Assembly (NCBI RefSeq): GCF_036577625.1 | Contig: NZ_JARBDC010000085.1 | Coordinates: 40,093 to 104,092, forward strand | DNA: 64,000 nucleotides | Reading direction: 5' to 3' | DNA from: Paenibacillus_AB sp036577625 | Lineage (GTDB): Bacteria > Bacillota > Bacilli > Paenibacillales > NBRC-103111 | Position numbers and translations under genes: made by a program | Notes under the pieces: model-generated | Told to the model about the DNA's origin: nothing | Databases searched by the model: none | What the model saw: only the letters and a program-made list of their open reading frames with translations | Shown: positions 8,332 through 17,366 of the stretch, in pieces | Layout: every line of letters starts with the position of its first letter | How positions within the stretch are numbered: the first letter of the stretch is position 1

Positions 8332-8365
8332 TATTGTTGACAATACAACCGACTTCCCCTATGCT
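8332..8365 (+). promoter_or_regulatory. Promoter with overlapping palindrome for the glycoside-hydrolase-like gene
   Basis: TTGACA (8337-8342), 17-bp spacer, TATGCT (8360-8365). The palindrome TATTGTTGACAATA (8332-8345) covers the -35 box and could be a repressor site. The gene starts 194 bp further on. Confidence 0.65.
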
Positions 8366-8558
8366 AACGGTAACGGCCCGAAGGCGCAGAGTAAGTATGC
8401 GGCTGGCTGCCCGCGACGTCGCATGCTCCGCCGGCGACCGTTTCCGTATAACGGGCGCCGGGAGCCTCGCGCCGCGCGGAAGTATGGTCCTTTGCATGTA
8501 TTGGTCGCACAACGGTATCATTGGCTGAAACGAATGAACGATGGACGGGGGCGTTGCA

Positions 8559-10364
8559 ATGAAAAGATATTTGCAGGCGGAATGCCGCTGCGCGTATCCG
8601 GAGGCGGAGCAGGCGGCGCGGATCGCGGCCGAACGAATCGGCGAGATGGAGATCGAGACGGGCGAAACGCGGCGACTCCGATTGACGTTCGAGGAGCGCG
8701 AGACGGAAGGGGTTGTGCTGGAGGTGACCGCTCCGCTCGAGGCGACGATCGGCGCGAAGCGGAGAAGAGACTTTATCGCCGGGGTCGGCGAGCTGCTGCG
8801 CCGCCTGCTTGCCGCCGCCGATGAAGCATCCGCGGCCGACGGAGCGGGGGACGCCGGGGATGCGGCGGGCGCCGCGTTCGCGGCGGGCGCTTCCTCCGCC
8901 GGCGAAGGCGGCTTCGCCGATTCCGCGGCCGTTTTTCCCGGGCTGCGGACCGGGGTTTGCGAATTCGTCCCGGCGGTGAAGGATCGCGTCCACTATATGC
9001 CCGGCCATTTCGGCAATTCGTTCGAGGTGTGCTGGAGCGGGGAAATGAAACGGTATTTGGAGGATTTGGCGTTGTCCGGGGCGAGCGGCTACGGGGATTG
9101 GTTCGATCCGAACGACATGCCGGACCCGTACAATCCGCACGTATACCACAGCTCGTCGATGTTTTTGTGGCGGCGCAAAAAAGAATGGCTCGCTTACAGC
9201 CAGCTGCTCGGCTTGGACAACGTCCTCGTCGTCACGCCGAACGTCGGATATACGGACCAAATGCGTCCCGAATGGGTCGGCGTGCGCAACCATAGCCTGC
9301 GGGTGCAGGGACAGGTGCTTTGCCCGTCGAATCCGGCCGCCCGCGAGACGATACTCGGCAACCAGCGGCGGTTGTTCGACGATTTGCGGCGGTCCGGCAT
9401 CCGGTTGAGCAAAATCGTCTGCGCTCCGTACGACGACGGCGGATGCGCCTGCGCGAACTGCCAGCCGTACTATCCGACCTTTTTGCGGCTGGTGGAAGAC
9501 GTGTACCGGACGATCCGGCCGTTTTATCCGGAGCTGAAGGTCGATATTTGCGGCTGGTGGACGACGGAGGAGGAAGGCGCACTGCTTCGCGAATTCGCGG
9601 GCGGTCCGGCGAAAGCTTGGTTCGGCTCGTTCCAGTTCAGCGCGACGTACGGCGTGTTCGCCTTGCCGGACGACGTCCGTTCGCGGGTCGGCGGCATGAG
9701 CCTGGGCTGCTTCCTGCACATCGGCTTCTCGAACGACCGCAGGGACGTTTATACGAAGACGGGCGTACACAGCGCCTCGCGGCGCATCCAGTCCGTGCTG
9801 CGTTCGTTCGCCGCGGCGGACTGCCGCGGCTTCATGACGTACAACGAGTCGTTCGGCGACCATTTCAATGCGTTCGCGGCCGGATTGCTGGGGTGGAACC
9901 CGCACCGGGACGTGCGGGAAATCGCCGAATTTTACGGCCGACTGCTGTTTCGCGTCCGCGGCGAGGCGCTTCGCAAGCTCGTCCGCGTCCTGCTGGAGAT
10001 GGAAATGCTGGACGGCGCGAAAGCCGCCGAATGGGCGGAAACGCTGAAAAGCGTCGAGCCCGACGTACGGACGCACCGGTGGCAGCGCTGGGCGTTCGGG
10101 CACATTTTGCTGAAGGCGGAACTGATGCGGCTGGACGCGGAAATCGAACGGACGATGCCGGCGTCGTTCGAGGCGGCGCTTCCGGCGATGCGGGAGCGGC
10201 TCGACTTGACCGAACGGCTGTGGCGGGACATGTACGGCTTCGGCGTGCTGCGCCACATACTCATACCGGAGCGGATGCTGCCGGACTGGTACGCCGTTTA
10301 TCGCGACAGGGTCGGGGAGGCGGAGGGCGGCATCCGCAGCGGCGCGATGGCCGACGAAGCTTGA
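8559..10364 (+). CDS. Uncharacterised glycoside-hydrolase-like TIM-barrel protein
   Basis: A 601-residue cytosolic protein without signal peptide. An N-terminal ~100-residue domain (MKRYLQAECRCAYPEAEQAA..RLRLTFEE) resembles the small alpha/beta domain that precedes the barrel in GH20/GH67 enzymes. The central part (from about VHYMPGHFGNSFEVCWSGEM) has barrel-like strands and a Cys cluster, DDGGCACANCQPYY, reminiscent of the DxxxCxCxxC motif of DUF4838-type enzymes; the relationship is inferred from motif only. The ATG at 8559 is chosen over 8541 because GGGGGC precedes it. It faces the GntR-SBP fusion gene and shares a terminator with it. A role in oligosaccharide breakdown is likely, but no catalytic residues can be named with confidence. 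Confidence 0.55.
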   Translation: MKRYLQAECRCAYPEAEQAARIAAERIGEMEIETGETRRLRLTFEERETEGVVLEVTAPLEATIGAKRRRDFIAGVGELLRRLLAAADEASAADGAGDAGDAAGAAFAAGASSAGEGGFADSAAVFPGLRTGVCEFVPAVKDRVHYMPGHFGNSFEVCWSGEMKRYLEDLALSGASGYGDWFDPNDMPDPYNPHVYHSSSMFLWRRKKEWLAYSQLLGLDNVLVVTPNVGYTDQMRPEWVGVRNHSLRVQGQVLCPSNPAARETILGNQRRLFDDLRRSGIRLSKIVCAPYDDGGCACANCQPYYPTFLRLVEDVYRTIRPFYPELKVDICGWWTTEEEGALLREFAGGPAKAWFGSFQFSATYGVFALPDDVRSRVGGMSLGCFLHIGFSNDRRDVYTKTGVHSASRRIQSVLRSFAAADCRGFMTYNESFGDHFNAFAAGLLGWNPHRDVREIAEFYGRLLFRVRGEALRKLVRVLLEMEMLDGAKAAEWAETLKSVEPDVRTHRWQRWAFGHILLKAELMRLDAEIERTMPASFEAALPAMRERLDLTERLWRDMYGFGVLRHILIPERMLPDWYAVYRDRVGEAEGGIRSGAMADEA

Positions 10365-10467
10365 TTTTTTGCGGCCCTGTCGAAAACGGGCGCGAGTGAC
10401 CGCCGCCGCCGCCGCTTCCCGCAGGTCGATTCATTTTCGTCAACCGACGGCCGCCGCCGCAAGGACC

Positions 10468-10505
10468 AAAAACGCACGGATCGTTTGAGATCCGTGCGTT
10501 TTTTA
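10468..10505. terminator. Bidirectional terminator between convergent genes
   Basis: AAAAACGCACGGATC and GATCCGTGCGTTTTTT form a 15-bp stem around GTTTGA, with A-run and T-run on the two sides, between genes ending at 10364 (+) and 10535 (-). Confidence 0.9.
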
Positions 10506-10534
10506 CGTATAGCCGTGCCTCCATTCCGGGCCGA

Positions 10535-11959
10535 TCAAGAGTGGACGTGACGCGCCGAGGGAGCGGAGGCGATGGCTTCGATTTTTTCGCAAAGGGTCCT
10601 CTCGTCGATCAGGTCGGTCCAGTAATCTTTCAGCGTTTCATGCAGCGGCCGAATGGCGCCGGAAGGCAGGCGCAAGTCCGCAAATTTGCGAAAGCTCGGA
10701 ATGATGTCGCGATACAGCTGAAACCGGGACGGCCGGTTGACCGTTTCGTCCTCCGGGTCGACGATCGCTTCCGCAGCCGGCTTCAGAGCCGGAATGCTTA
10801 ACGTATGCTCGCGGACAAGCCGCTGGGCGCGAGGCGAGCATAAATAATCGGCGAAGCATTCGGCTTCCGCCCGGTGCTTGGAACGCTTGTTGACGGCGAT
10901 TCCGGTCGCCGACACGAGCGTACGCGGAGCGCGGATATAAGGAACGGACGAAATATCGTAATCGAGGCCGGACGAGGCGAACCGGTTGAGCGATTCGTAG
11001 CCGGTCATAATCATCGACGTACGCTCCTGCAAAAACAACGTCCCGACATCGTTGTCGGAGCCGTATAACGGGTCCGGGAAAATGGCCGGGTTGCGGATAA
11101 TCGTTTTGCACAGACGTATGCCTTCCAGCCACGCTTCGCCGACCCGATCATCGGCGCCGCCCGTTTCCCCGCGGTCTCCGCTCTGCAGCAAAAACACCGG
11201 CCAACGCTCGTCGAGCTGCACCTGAAAATGCAGGCCGTACCGCTGTCCGGGAACGGAAAGCTTCGCCGCGTTCGCGACGGCGTCCTCCCAAGTCCAGCCG
11301 GCATCCGGCTCCGTTAATCCGGCCTCCAGGAAATGCCGCCGGTTGTAGGCCAGCACGAGCGGGGAAAAGACGAAAGGCTGCGCGTACGGAACGCCGCCGT
11401 CCGCGAACAAGTCGCGGAGAAACGAATATTGGTGCGGGGCGCCCTCGCGCTCCGCGAGCGAAGACACATATCCCGCATCGGCGATTTCCCGAAAATGCCG
11501 GTCCTTCACCGTAAAAACGTCGATCAGCCCGTTGTGCAGGCACGGCAGCAGCGTGTCCGAAAACTGCGTAGAGGAGTGAAAAGCGACGACCTCGACGCGG
11601 ATCGACGGATATTGTTCGTGAAAGTCGTCGACCAGTTTGGACAAAATCAGCTGCTTCTCATAGTTCGAATAGCAGCCCATCATCAGCGTTGCGGCCGGGG
11701 GAGCGGACTTCCGGATAGCGGGCGCGGTAACGAGGCTGCCCACCCGCGGTATTTTCTCGATCAGCCCTTCGGCAATGAGCCGCTCGAGTCCTTTGCGCAC
11801 CGTTTTGTTGCTGAGCCGGTACTGTTTGGCGAGCGTTTTTTCGGGCGGGAGATACGTCCCGTTTGGATAGGCGCCCGAGGCGATCCCTTCGCGCAGCTGC
11901 TCGAGCATGTCGTTCAGACGGGTTTGAAACGTTCTTCTGCCGGATTCCGTTGAGCTCAT
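10535..11959 (-). CDS. GntR-type regulator fused to a solute-binding-protein domain
   Basis: A 474-residue one-component regulator. Residues about 8-75 are a GntR winged helix (FQTRLNDMLEQLREGIASGA, YLPPEKTLAKQYRLSNKTVR, GLERLIAEGLIEKIPRVGSL). Residues from about 95 on form a family-1 extracellular solute-binding fold without signal peptide (MMGCYSNYEKQLILSKLVDD, YAQPFVFSPLVLAYNRRHFL, EAGLTEPDAGWTWEDAVANA, SATGIAVNKRSKHRAEAECF). The ATG at 11959 (MSSTESG) is preferred because GGAG lies upstream; the open frame continues to 12049 without one. The fusion suggests that a sugar or oligosaccharide is sensed directly in the cytosol. It is divergent from a true solute-binding lipoprotein at 12315, whose expression it probably controls. 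Confidence 0.85.
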   Translation of the reverse strand: MSSTESGRRTFQTRLNDMLEQLREGIASGAYPNGTYLPPEKTLAKQYRLSNKTVRKGLERLIAEGLIEKIPRVGSLVTAPAIRKSAPPAATLMMGCYSNYEKQLILSKLVDDFHEQYPSIRVEVVAFHSSTQFSDTLLPCLHNGLIDVFTVKDRHFREIADAGYVSSLAEREGAPHQYSFLRDLFADGGVPYAQPFVFSPLVLAYNRRHFLEAGLTEPDAGWTWEDAVANAAKLSVPGQRYGLHFQVQLDERWPVFLLQSGDRGETGGADDRVGEAWLEGIRLCKTIIRNPAIFPDPLYGSDNDVGTLFLQERTSMIMTGYESLNRFASSGLDYDISSVPYIRAPRTLVSATGIAVNKRSKHRAEAECFADYLCSPRAQRLVREHTLSIPALKPAAEAIVDPEDETVNRPSRFQLYRDIIPSFRKFADLRLPSGAIRPLHETLKDYWTDLIDERTLCEKIEAIASAPSARHVHS

Positions 11960-12152
11960 AGCCGTCTCCAATCTCGTTATGGTTGCGATCCCCGATAAAG
12001 CGTCATGTTGAACTAATAGTAGCAAATCGAAAGGGCTATTGTACAGCACATAGGTTCCTCAACGGGCATTCGCGGCGACAAGGTTATGGAGGGGAGGGAT
12101 TCCGCCGGGCGCCTTGCAAGCCGAAAGCCGCATCCGGGACGAAAATTGGCGA

Positions 12153-12182
12153 TTGACACGTTTCCGAATCCCGATTTATGAT
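12153..12182 (+). promoter_or_regulatory. Promoter for the solute-binding protein gene at 12315
   Basis: TTGACA (12153-12158), 18-bp spacer, TATGAT (12177-12182) in the 355-bp divergent spacer. Confidence 0.7.
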
Positions 12183-12314
12183 AAATGTACATCAAGGGGA
12201 ACCAAAACGAATTGCATGATGAAGAAGGCTTATTCGATGTGAAGGAGGATGTTGCCGACAAAAATTGAGTTTTGTTAGGAATCAACGGGAATCAAAATCG
12301 AAGGGGAGATGCAC

Positions 12315-13613
12315 ATGCGGTTTCGTTCATGGGCTGCGACGGTAGCGGCCGGGATTATGTGCGCATCGGTTGCGAGCGGCTGCAGTAAAAGCGCCGGCAC
12401 GGAAAAGACGGGGACGGAGGACGCGGATCAAGGAACGGAGCCCGCGCATCTGGTTATCCATTCGATGAGCGGCTGGACGGAGGAGGCGTTCAACGAACGG
12501 TTCGGCGACGCGATCCGGAAAAAGTTTCCCATGCATACGTTTACGTACATCCAGTCCGCCAAAGGGTCGACGTATCCCGATTTGATCGCCGCCGGGCAGC
12601 AGATCGACATCGTTTGGGAATCGATCGGGCTGTTCCCGCGGGGGCCGCTTCCATACAAGCTGCAGTACGACATGACGGAGCGGATCAAGCTGCACCAGAT
12701 CGATACGAGCCGGATCGAGCCGACCTTGATCGCTGCCATCAAGGAAATGTCGGGGGGCGGCATGTATGCGCTCCCGGTTATTAACAATACGGTCATGCTG
12801 TATTACAACAAAGACCTGTTCGATACATTCGGAGTCGCCTATCCGAAAAACGGCATGACGTGGGACGAAGCGCTTGCCTTGAACGAACGGTTGACCCGAA
12901 GCGACGGCGCGGTCCAATATGCGGGACTGGGCCTCGGCCATTTTTTCGCGACGAACTCGTTTTCGCTGCCTTATGTCGATCCGAAGACGGAAAAGCCGAC
13001 GATCGCAAACGCGGAATGGAAAGCGCTTTACCAGATCTACATGCGAATGGCGGAGCCGCAAGGGTTTAAAGACAAAATGAGGCAAACGGGCAAAATTCCG
13101 GACGTCGCTTCGTTCGTGAAACATAAAGATACGGCCATGCTGGCCGCCCTGGCCAACACCCACATGAACCAGGATATGTCGGGCCTGAATTGGGATGCCG
13201 TCCCGTTTCCCGTATTCAAAGAAAAGCCGAACACCGGACCGCAGTCGTATCCGACTTATTTCGGCGTAACCGCCACGAGCCAGCATAAGGAGCAGGCGAT
13301 GGAAACGATCAAGTTTTTGCTGTCGGACGAATATCAGATGGAGGCGTCGCGTAAAGGGGTGCTGCCGGTCGTGAAAAGCGATGCGGTCAAAGAAGCGTTC
13401 GCCAAAGATACGCCGTTCGCCGGGAAAAACGTAAAAGCTGCCTTCTACGATAACTTCGCCCCGGTTTCGCCGAGAACGATTTATGACGGAGAGGTGGAGA
13501 AAGCGTACAACGCGGAGCTCGTCAAGCTGATGCTCGGCGAGGTCGATCTGAACACGCTGCTGCGAAATGCGGAAGAGGCGGCGGGCAAAGCGATCGCGGA
13601 GCTTAAAAAGTAA
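12315..13613 (+). CDS. Solute-binding lipoprotein of an ABC-type sugar system (SBP-1)
   Basis: A 432-residue family-1 solute-binding protein. The signal peptide ends in the lipobox VASGC, so the mature protein is lipid-anchored outside the membrane. Characteristic segments are NNTVMLYYNKDLFDTFGVAY and PKNGMTWDEALALNERLTR. AAGGGGAG is seven bases before the ATG at 12315, whereas the ATG at 12309 would sit on top of it. No permease or ATPase gene follows; instead a toroid-type enzyme gene starts 20 bp downstream and is surely co-transcribed. Homologous lipoproteins at 20680, 32821, 44890, 46251 and 58109 share the YPK(D/N)GMTW motif. The ligand is probably an oligosaccharide but is not identifiable. 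Confidence 0.9.
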   Translation: MRFRSWAATVAAGIMCASVASGCSKSAGTEKTGTEDADQGTEPAHLVIHSMSGWTEEAFNERFGDAIRKKFPMHTFTYIQSAKGSTYPDLIAAGQQIDIVWESIGLFPRGPLPYKLQYDMTERIKLHQIDTSRIEPTLIAAIKEMSGGGMYALPVINNTVMLYYNKDLFDTFGVAYPKNGMTWDEALALNERLTRSDGAVQYAGLGLGHFFATNSFSLPYVDPKTEKPTIANAEWKALYQIYMRMAEPQGFKDKMRQTGKIPDVASFVKHKDTAMLAALANTHMNQDMSGLNWDAVPFPVFKEKPNTGPQSYPTYFGVTATSQHKEQAMETIKFLLSDEYQMEASRKGVLPVVKSDAVKEAFAKDTPFAGKNVKAAFYDNFAPVSPRTIYDGEVEKAYNAELVKLMLGEVDLNTLLRNAEEAAGKAIAELKK

Positions 13614-13633
13614 TGCGGGAGGAGTTCGTTTCG

Positions 13634-15901
13634 ATGAAGCAAGCCGATACGGAGACGTACGTCAAGCTGCTGGAAAGATGGGTAAAGGGCGCCGAGCCTT
13701 ACATATACGCATGTCCGGATCGGCCGGAGCTGGCCTGCTACGGAACGGGCGAAAACGGCTGGGGCGTGCAGACGAACCAGAAAGCGTTCGCCGCGTTCGG
13801 CATAGCGGCGACGAGCCCGCTGTTCGACGAACGGCGCGCCGGCGTCAGCCGGGATACCGTCCTCGACATCGCCTTGAAGCTGCTGCGGTTTTCCCTCCAT
13901 ACGCATAAGGAAGGGACGTATCCGTGTACGGACGGCGGCTCGTGGGGGCATACGTGGATCAGCGTTCTCGGCACGGAACGGATGATGCACGCCGTTCAAG
14001 CGATCGAGCCGCATTTGACGGACGACGATCGGTCGCTGCTGCGCTCGGTCATGCTGTCGGAAAGCGAATGGCTGCTGGACCGGTACGACGTCGCGGCCGG
14101 ACTGTACGCCAAGGACGGAACCAACAGGCCGGAGAGCAATTTGTGGAACGGCGTCTTTCTGCACCGCACGGCGGCGATGTACCCGGACGCCCCGCGAGCG
14201 GAAGCTTTCCGGGAGAAGGGCAGCACGTTTCTCGTCAACTCGATTTCGGTGCCGGAGGATGCGGAATGCGGCGAAATGGTGGACGGCAAACAAGTGTCGG
14301 ACCGTTTCGTCGGCGCCAATTTTTTTCCTTCCTTCGGCTTGAACCACCACGGCTACTTGAATGTCGGCTATATGGTCATCTGCCTGTCCAACATGGCGAT
14401 GTATCACTTCGCTTGCCGCAGCGCCGGATTCAACCCGCCGGAATCGTTGTACCGGCACGGCCGCGAATTGTGGGAGCTCGTCAAATTGTGCACGTTTCCC
14501 GACGGCAGGCTGCTGCGGATCGGGGGCGATACGCGGGTCCGCTATACGTACTGCCAAGACTATGTCATTCCGGTTTGGCTCATGATGGCGGACTTGGCGG
14601 GCGATGCGGACGGTCTCCGATTCGAGAGCGGCTGGCTGGCGCAAATCGCCGCGGAAATGGACGCGAGCGGCGACGGGACGTTTTTATCGCATCGGTGCCG
14701 GGCGCTGCGGCAGCAATCGCCGCTGTACTACACCCGTTTGGAATCGGACCGGGCGTGCGCGCTGTCGATGGGGCTGGCCTGGCGCGACCTCGCGCTTCGG
14801 CGGATGGGCGGCGGGACGGCGCAGGCTGCGGCATCCGCCGCGTCTCCCGCGCGAATTCGTTCGGCGGGCGCGTGGCGGGACGAATACCATGGCGCCTACT
14901 TGCACCGGAGCGAACGGCGAATCGCTTCCTGGGTGTGGGATTCGGCGGAAAAGCCGCAGGGGCTGTGCCTGCCTCCCGACGCGAGCGATATGGCGGAATG
15001 GCGGGAAAACATGGCCGGGCGATTGCAGGGCCTCGGCCGCTCCGAAGCCCGGCTGCAGCGGCATGACGGCCGAGCCTTCGAAGGCGGCTTTCTCACATGG
15101 GGGAGCACGGTCGTCCAGACGGGCGATCTGCTTGCGGAAGGACAAAAGGACGAAAAAACGGCGGAATGCCGGTATGCCGTGGCGGCGCTGCCCGACGATG
15201 TCCATATGATCGTGCTGCACCAGGCGAAAGCTTTGAAGCGAAGAACGTACGTCGGTTCCGTCAAAGGGCTGCATCTGCTTATCCCGAACGATGTGTTCAA
15301 CGGCAGCAGACGCACGTATTACAGCGAGAGCGGCACGCGGACCGTCGCGGGCGCAGGCGGCAAAGCGGAAACCGTCCGAACCGGCTCGCGCTGGCTGAAC
15401 GCGGACGACCGGCTCGGCGTAATCGCCGCGTACGGTACGGACGAAATCGCGATCGTTCGCCCGGGCAGGCGCCAAATCGGATTGAAGGACAGCGCCAAAA
15501 CGGCGGGCCTCGAACGCACGCTGTACGCCGACGAGATTTGCGGCCCGTGCAAGCTGGAAACGCAGTCGTTCGAGGAAGGTCGGCCGATGCTCGATACCGG
15601 CTATGTCATCCAGTCCGGCGAAACGAAAGAAAGTACGGCACGCTATGCGACGGACCGCTTGCTGCTGTCCGTCGTCCGCGCTCCTTCCGCCGATTTGCGG
15701 GGAGTCCGGCTGAGAGGAGCGGACGGCCGCGATTATATGTTGACGGCGAATTTCGGCGATATCCGGCACATTTGGCGCATCGCGCTGCCCGGGAACGGGA
15801 TCGACGTCGCGACGGGAGAGCGGGTGAAGCCCGGTTCGGCCGGCGAATGGGAGCTGGAGCTTGCGCCGGGCGCCGCGCGGCTGCTTCGGATCGTGCCGTA
15901 A
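13634..15901 (+). CDS. Putative polysaccharide lyase/hydrolase with (alpha/alpha) toroid and beta-sandwich
   Basis: A 755-residue protein without signal peptide. The N-terminal ~380 residues are helical with Trp/Tyr/His-rich segments typical of toroid enzymes (DGGSWGHTWISVLGTERMMH, NLWNGVFLHRTAAMYP, LNHHGYLNVGYMVICLSNMA, WLMMADLAGD). The C-terminal half is beta-rich (YHGAYLHRSERRIASWVWDS, FLTWGSTVVQTGDLL). This two-part layout is that of heparinase II/III-like and PL8-type lyases; the NHHGY motif could hold catalytic His/Tyr, which is inference. The ATG at 13634 follows GGGAGGAG; the frame begins at 13613, overlapping the upstream stop, but lacks that spacing. It lies in one operon with SBP-1, so the two probably handle the same glycan. 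Confidence 0.6.
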   Translation: MKQADTETYVKLLERWVKGAEPYIYACPDRPELACYGTGENGWGVQTNQKAFAAFGIAATSPLFDERRAGVSRDTVLDIALKLLRFSLHTHKEGTYPCTDGGSWGHTWISVLGTERMMHAVQAIEPHLTDDDRSLLRSVMLSESEWLLDRYDVAAGLYAKDGTNRPESNLWNGVFLHRTAAMYPDAPRAEAFREKGSTFLVNSISVPEDAECGEMVDGKQVSDRFVGANFFPSFGLNHHGYLNVGYMVICLSNMAMYHFACRSAGFNPPESLYRHGRELWELVKLCTFPDGRLLRIGGDTRVRYTYCQDYVIPVWLMMADLAGDADGLRFESGWLAQIAAEMDASGDGTFLSHRCRALRQQSPLYYTRLESDRACALSMGLAWRDLALRRMGGGTAQAAASAASPARIRSAGAWRDEYHGAYLHRSERRIASWVWDSAEKPQGLCLPPDASDMAEWRENMAGRLQGLGRSEARLQRHDGRAFEGGFLTWGSTVVQTGDLLAEGQKDEKTAECRYAVAALPDDVHMIVLHQAKALKRRTYVGSVKGLHLLIPNDVFNGSRRTYYSESGTRTVAGAGGKAETVRTGSRWLNADDRLGVIAAYGTDEIAIVRPGRRQIGLKDSAKTAGLERTLYADEICGPCKLETQSFEEGRPMLDTGYVIQSGETKESTARYATDRLLLSVVRAPSADLRGVRLRGADGRDYMLTANFGDIRHIWRIALPGNGIDVATGERVKPGSAGEWELELAPGAARLLRIVP

Positions 15902-16072
15902 CGATCCGCTGGCGGTTCGCGGACGGTTCGCGGGGGACGATCAACTCGCATAGGAAAAACGTCTCTTCTATTGTAAGACTTTGGAAGCAAAATGCGCCAT
16001 AACGATTGCGCTCCGTAAGCGCTTGATGGAATAATGGAATGGAAAACGCTACGTCGAAGGGGCGGATCGGGC

Positions 16073-16456
16073 ATGAGCCAAACGGCGTTCATCCTGCTTG
16101 CGATCGGCGCTTTGTCGCTTGCGACGGCTTCCGTTACGTTATATAAAACGATAGCGATGCTGAAGGAGCAAAGAGCGGAATATCGGGAGCGCAAGACGAT
16201 TTTGGCCGAAGGAACGCCGGCCAAAGCGGTCGTTAACTCCATCAGGCAAACGGCGGCGAGCATGAACGGACAACCGGAAGTCGTACTGGACGTGACGATT
16301 GCGAAACCGGACGGCGGAACGGTGGACGCGGTTTTCCAGACGTTCGTTCCGATCGTGCATATACCGGGTTTTCAGAAGGGGTGCACGATCGACGTGAAAT
16401 ATGCGATGCGGGACCGACGGCTGGTCGTCGAGGCGGTCGACGCGTATTTGCCGTAA
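16073..16456 (+). CDS. Single-pass membrane protein of unknown function
   Basis: A 127-residue protein with one N-terminal helix (TAFILLAIGALSLATASVTL), a charged stretch (KEQRAEYRERKTILAEGTPA) and a small beta-rich domain (PEVVLDVTIAKPDGGTVDAV, IDVKYAMRDRRLVVEAVD). This helix-plus-small-beta-domain arrangement resembles DUF3592-like membrane proteins, but no firm family is recognised. The ATG at 16073 is used because it follows a G-rich site; the upstream start at 16034 adds only an arginine-rich tail. Confidence 0.6.
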   Translation: MSQTAFILLAIGALSLATASVTLYKTIAMLKEQRAEYRERKTILAEGTPAKAVVNSIRQTAASMNGQPEVVLDVTIAKPDGGTVDAVFQTFVPIVHIPGFQKGCTIDVKYAMRDRRLVVEAVDAYLP

Positions 16457-16504
16457 CGGGAAAGAACTTTGGTGATAATGGATATAGACGAGGATGTACA
16501 AGGA

Positions 16505-16540
16505 GGCTGTGCCGAATGGCGCGGCTTTTTGTTTTTTTGG
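16505..16540 (+). terminator. Terminator after the membrane protein gene
   Basis: GGCTGTGCC and GGCGCGGCT pair with some G-T pairs around GAAT, followed by TTTTTGTTTTTTT. Confidence 0.6.
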
Positions 16541-16638
16541 GACTTCGATCAAGTGCGAAGGCGGTTTTTTCTTTTATTTGGAAGTGTTAGACGCTCTCGG
16601 CACCCGGCGATCCGGGGCGATTGCCAATGAATCGACCG

Positions 16639-16678
16639 ATGCTTATTGGCGGGAAAACGATCGTTTTTTCAGGCTAAC
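16639..16678. repeat. Dispersed intergenic repeat (copy also at 30695)
   Basis: ATGCTTATTGGCGG, AAAACGATCGTTTTTT and CAGGCTAACA match 30695-30734 nearly base for base, including the central palindrome AAAACGATCGTTTT. Confidence 0.6.
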
Positions 16679-16956
16679 AGTACATAATACGATTTGACAT
16701 GGGTATTTTTCCCACTGGGAAGGGGATGCCGTGTCAAACAGTTTTGTCGTTCGCTCCTTGGGATTTCAAAAAAAAACGCCCGTGAATTAATCGAAGCGTG
16801 CCGGATAAAAAGTATCTTTCATCCACTGCTTGCCGACCACGTTTTCCGTGAAGCTGAAAGATTCTTTCTTCATTATTTGTTTTTTTTATTGAGTTATGCA
16901 GCCTTTCGGCTGCTTCTACAGCAAAGGTATAATTAACTCTAAGGGGGGGCAGATGT

Positions 16957-17052
16957 ATGTTACGGCAAGTATTGTCGTTGGAGTCAGTGGAATCTGAAAA
17001 GAGGCGATTTGCGCCGAATAAGATCTCCTCAGTCCGTTACATTCGTGCCTAG
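16957..17052 (+). CDS. Possible small protein, 31 residues
   Basis: The frame MLRQVLSLESVESEKRRFAP, ending SSVRYIRA, starts just after AAGGGGGGGC and is preceded by TATAAT at 16928-16933. Expression signals are good but no family is recognised; it may be a truncated gene start. Confidence 0.3.
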   Translation: MLRQVLSLESVESEKRRFAPNKISSVRYIRA

Positions 17053-17186
17053 CCTCAGCACATCGCACCGCTGGCGTTTTTCATCAGTAGCTCCGGCCCC
17101 GGCTCCTTTGTTCTCCGCCCAACTGCCCGCCCAACCGCAGGGGAGGCGCTATGGCACAACGGAGGGAACGTCGGTGTAACCAAAAA

Positions 17187-17217
17187 ACCGTCTGGAACAA
17201 ATTCCGGACGGTCTTTT
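17187..17217 (+). terminator. Rho-independent terminator in the spacer
   Basis: ACCGTCTGGAA and TTCCGGACGGT form an 11-bp stem (one G-T pair) followed by CTTTTTG. Confidence 0.8.
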
Positions 17218-17341
17218 TGAACGTTACGTTTAACTACGCTAAAGCATGAGAGCGGCAAAAAACTTTCTGAACCGCGAAAAGCTGCTTCTTAAGTGCTCGG
17301 ATGTACTTCATCGAAAAGGCTTCGATAAGAAGATGAATGAT

Positions 17342-17366
17342 ACGAACTAAAACAGGTTCGTTTTTT
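17342..17366 (+). terminator. Small terminator before the AraC gene
   Basis: ACGAAC (17342-17347) and GTTCGT (17356-17361) form a short stem followed by six T. It would insulate the AraC gene from upstream transcription. Confidence 0.55.

Larger units (their letters stand above)
7773..8336. other. Intergenic region with terminator and palindromic repeat, no gene
   Basis: No convincing coding sequence. It holds the terminator at 7893-7950 and an inverted-repeat element at 8006-8193. A short duplicated pentad CGTCGAGTA occurs at about 7818-7840. Confidence 0.6.

Noticed and set aside
8364..10256. Long minus-strand frame opposite the glycoside-hydrolase-like gene
   Set aside because: Shadow frame with no domain and no ribosome binding site; the plus-strand product has clear domain motifs.
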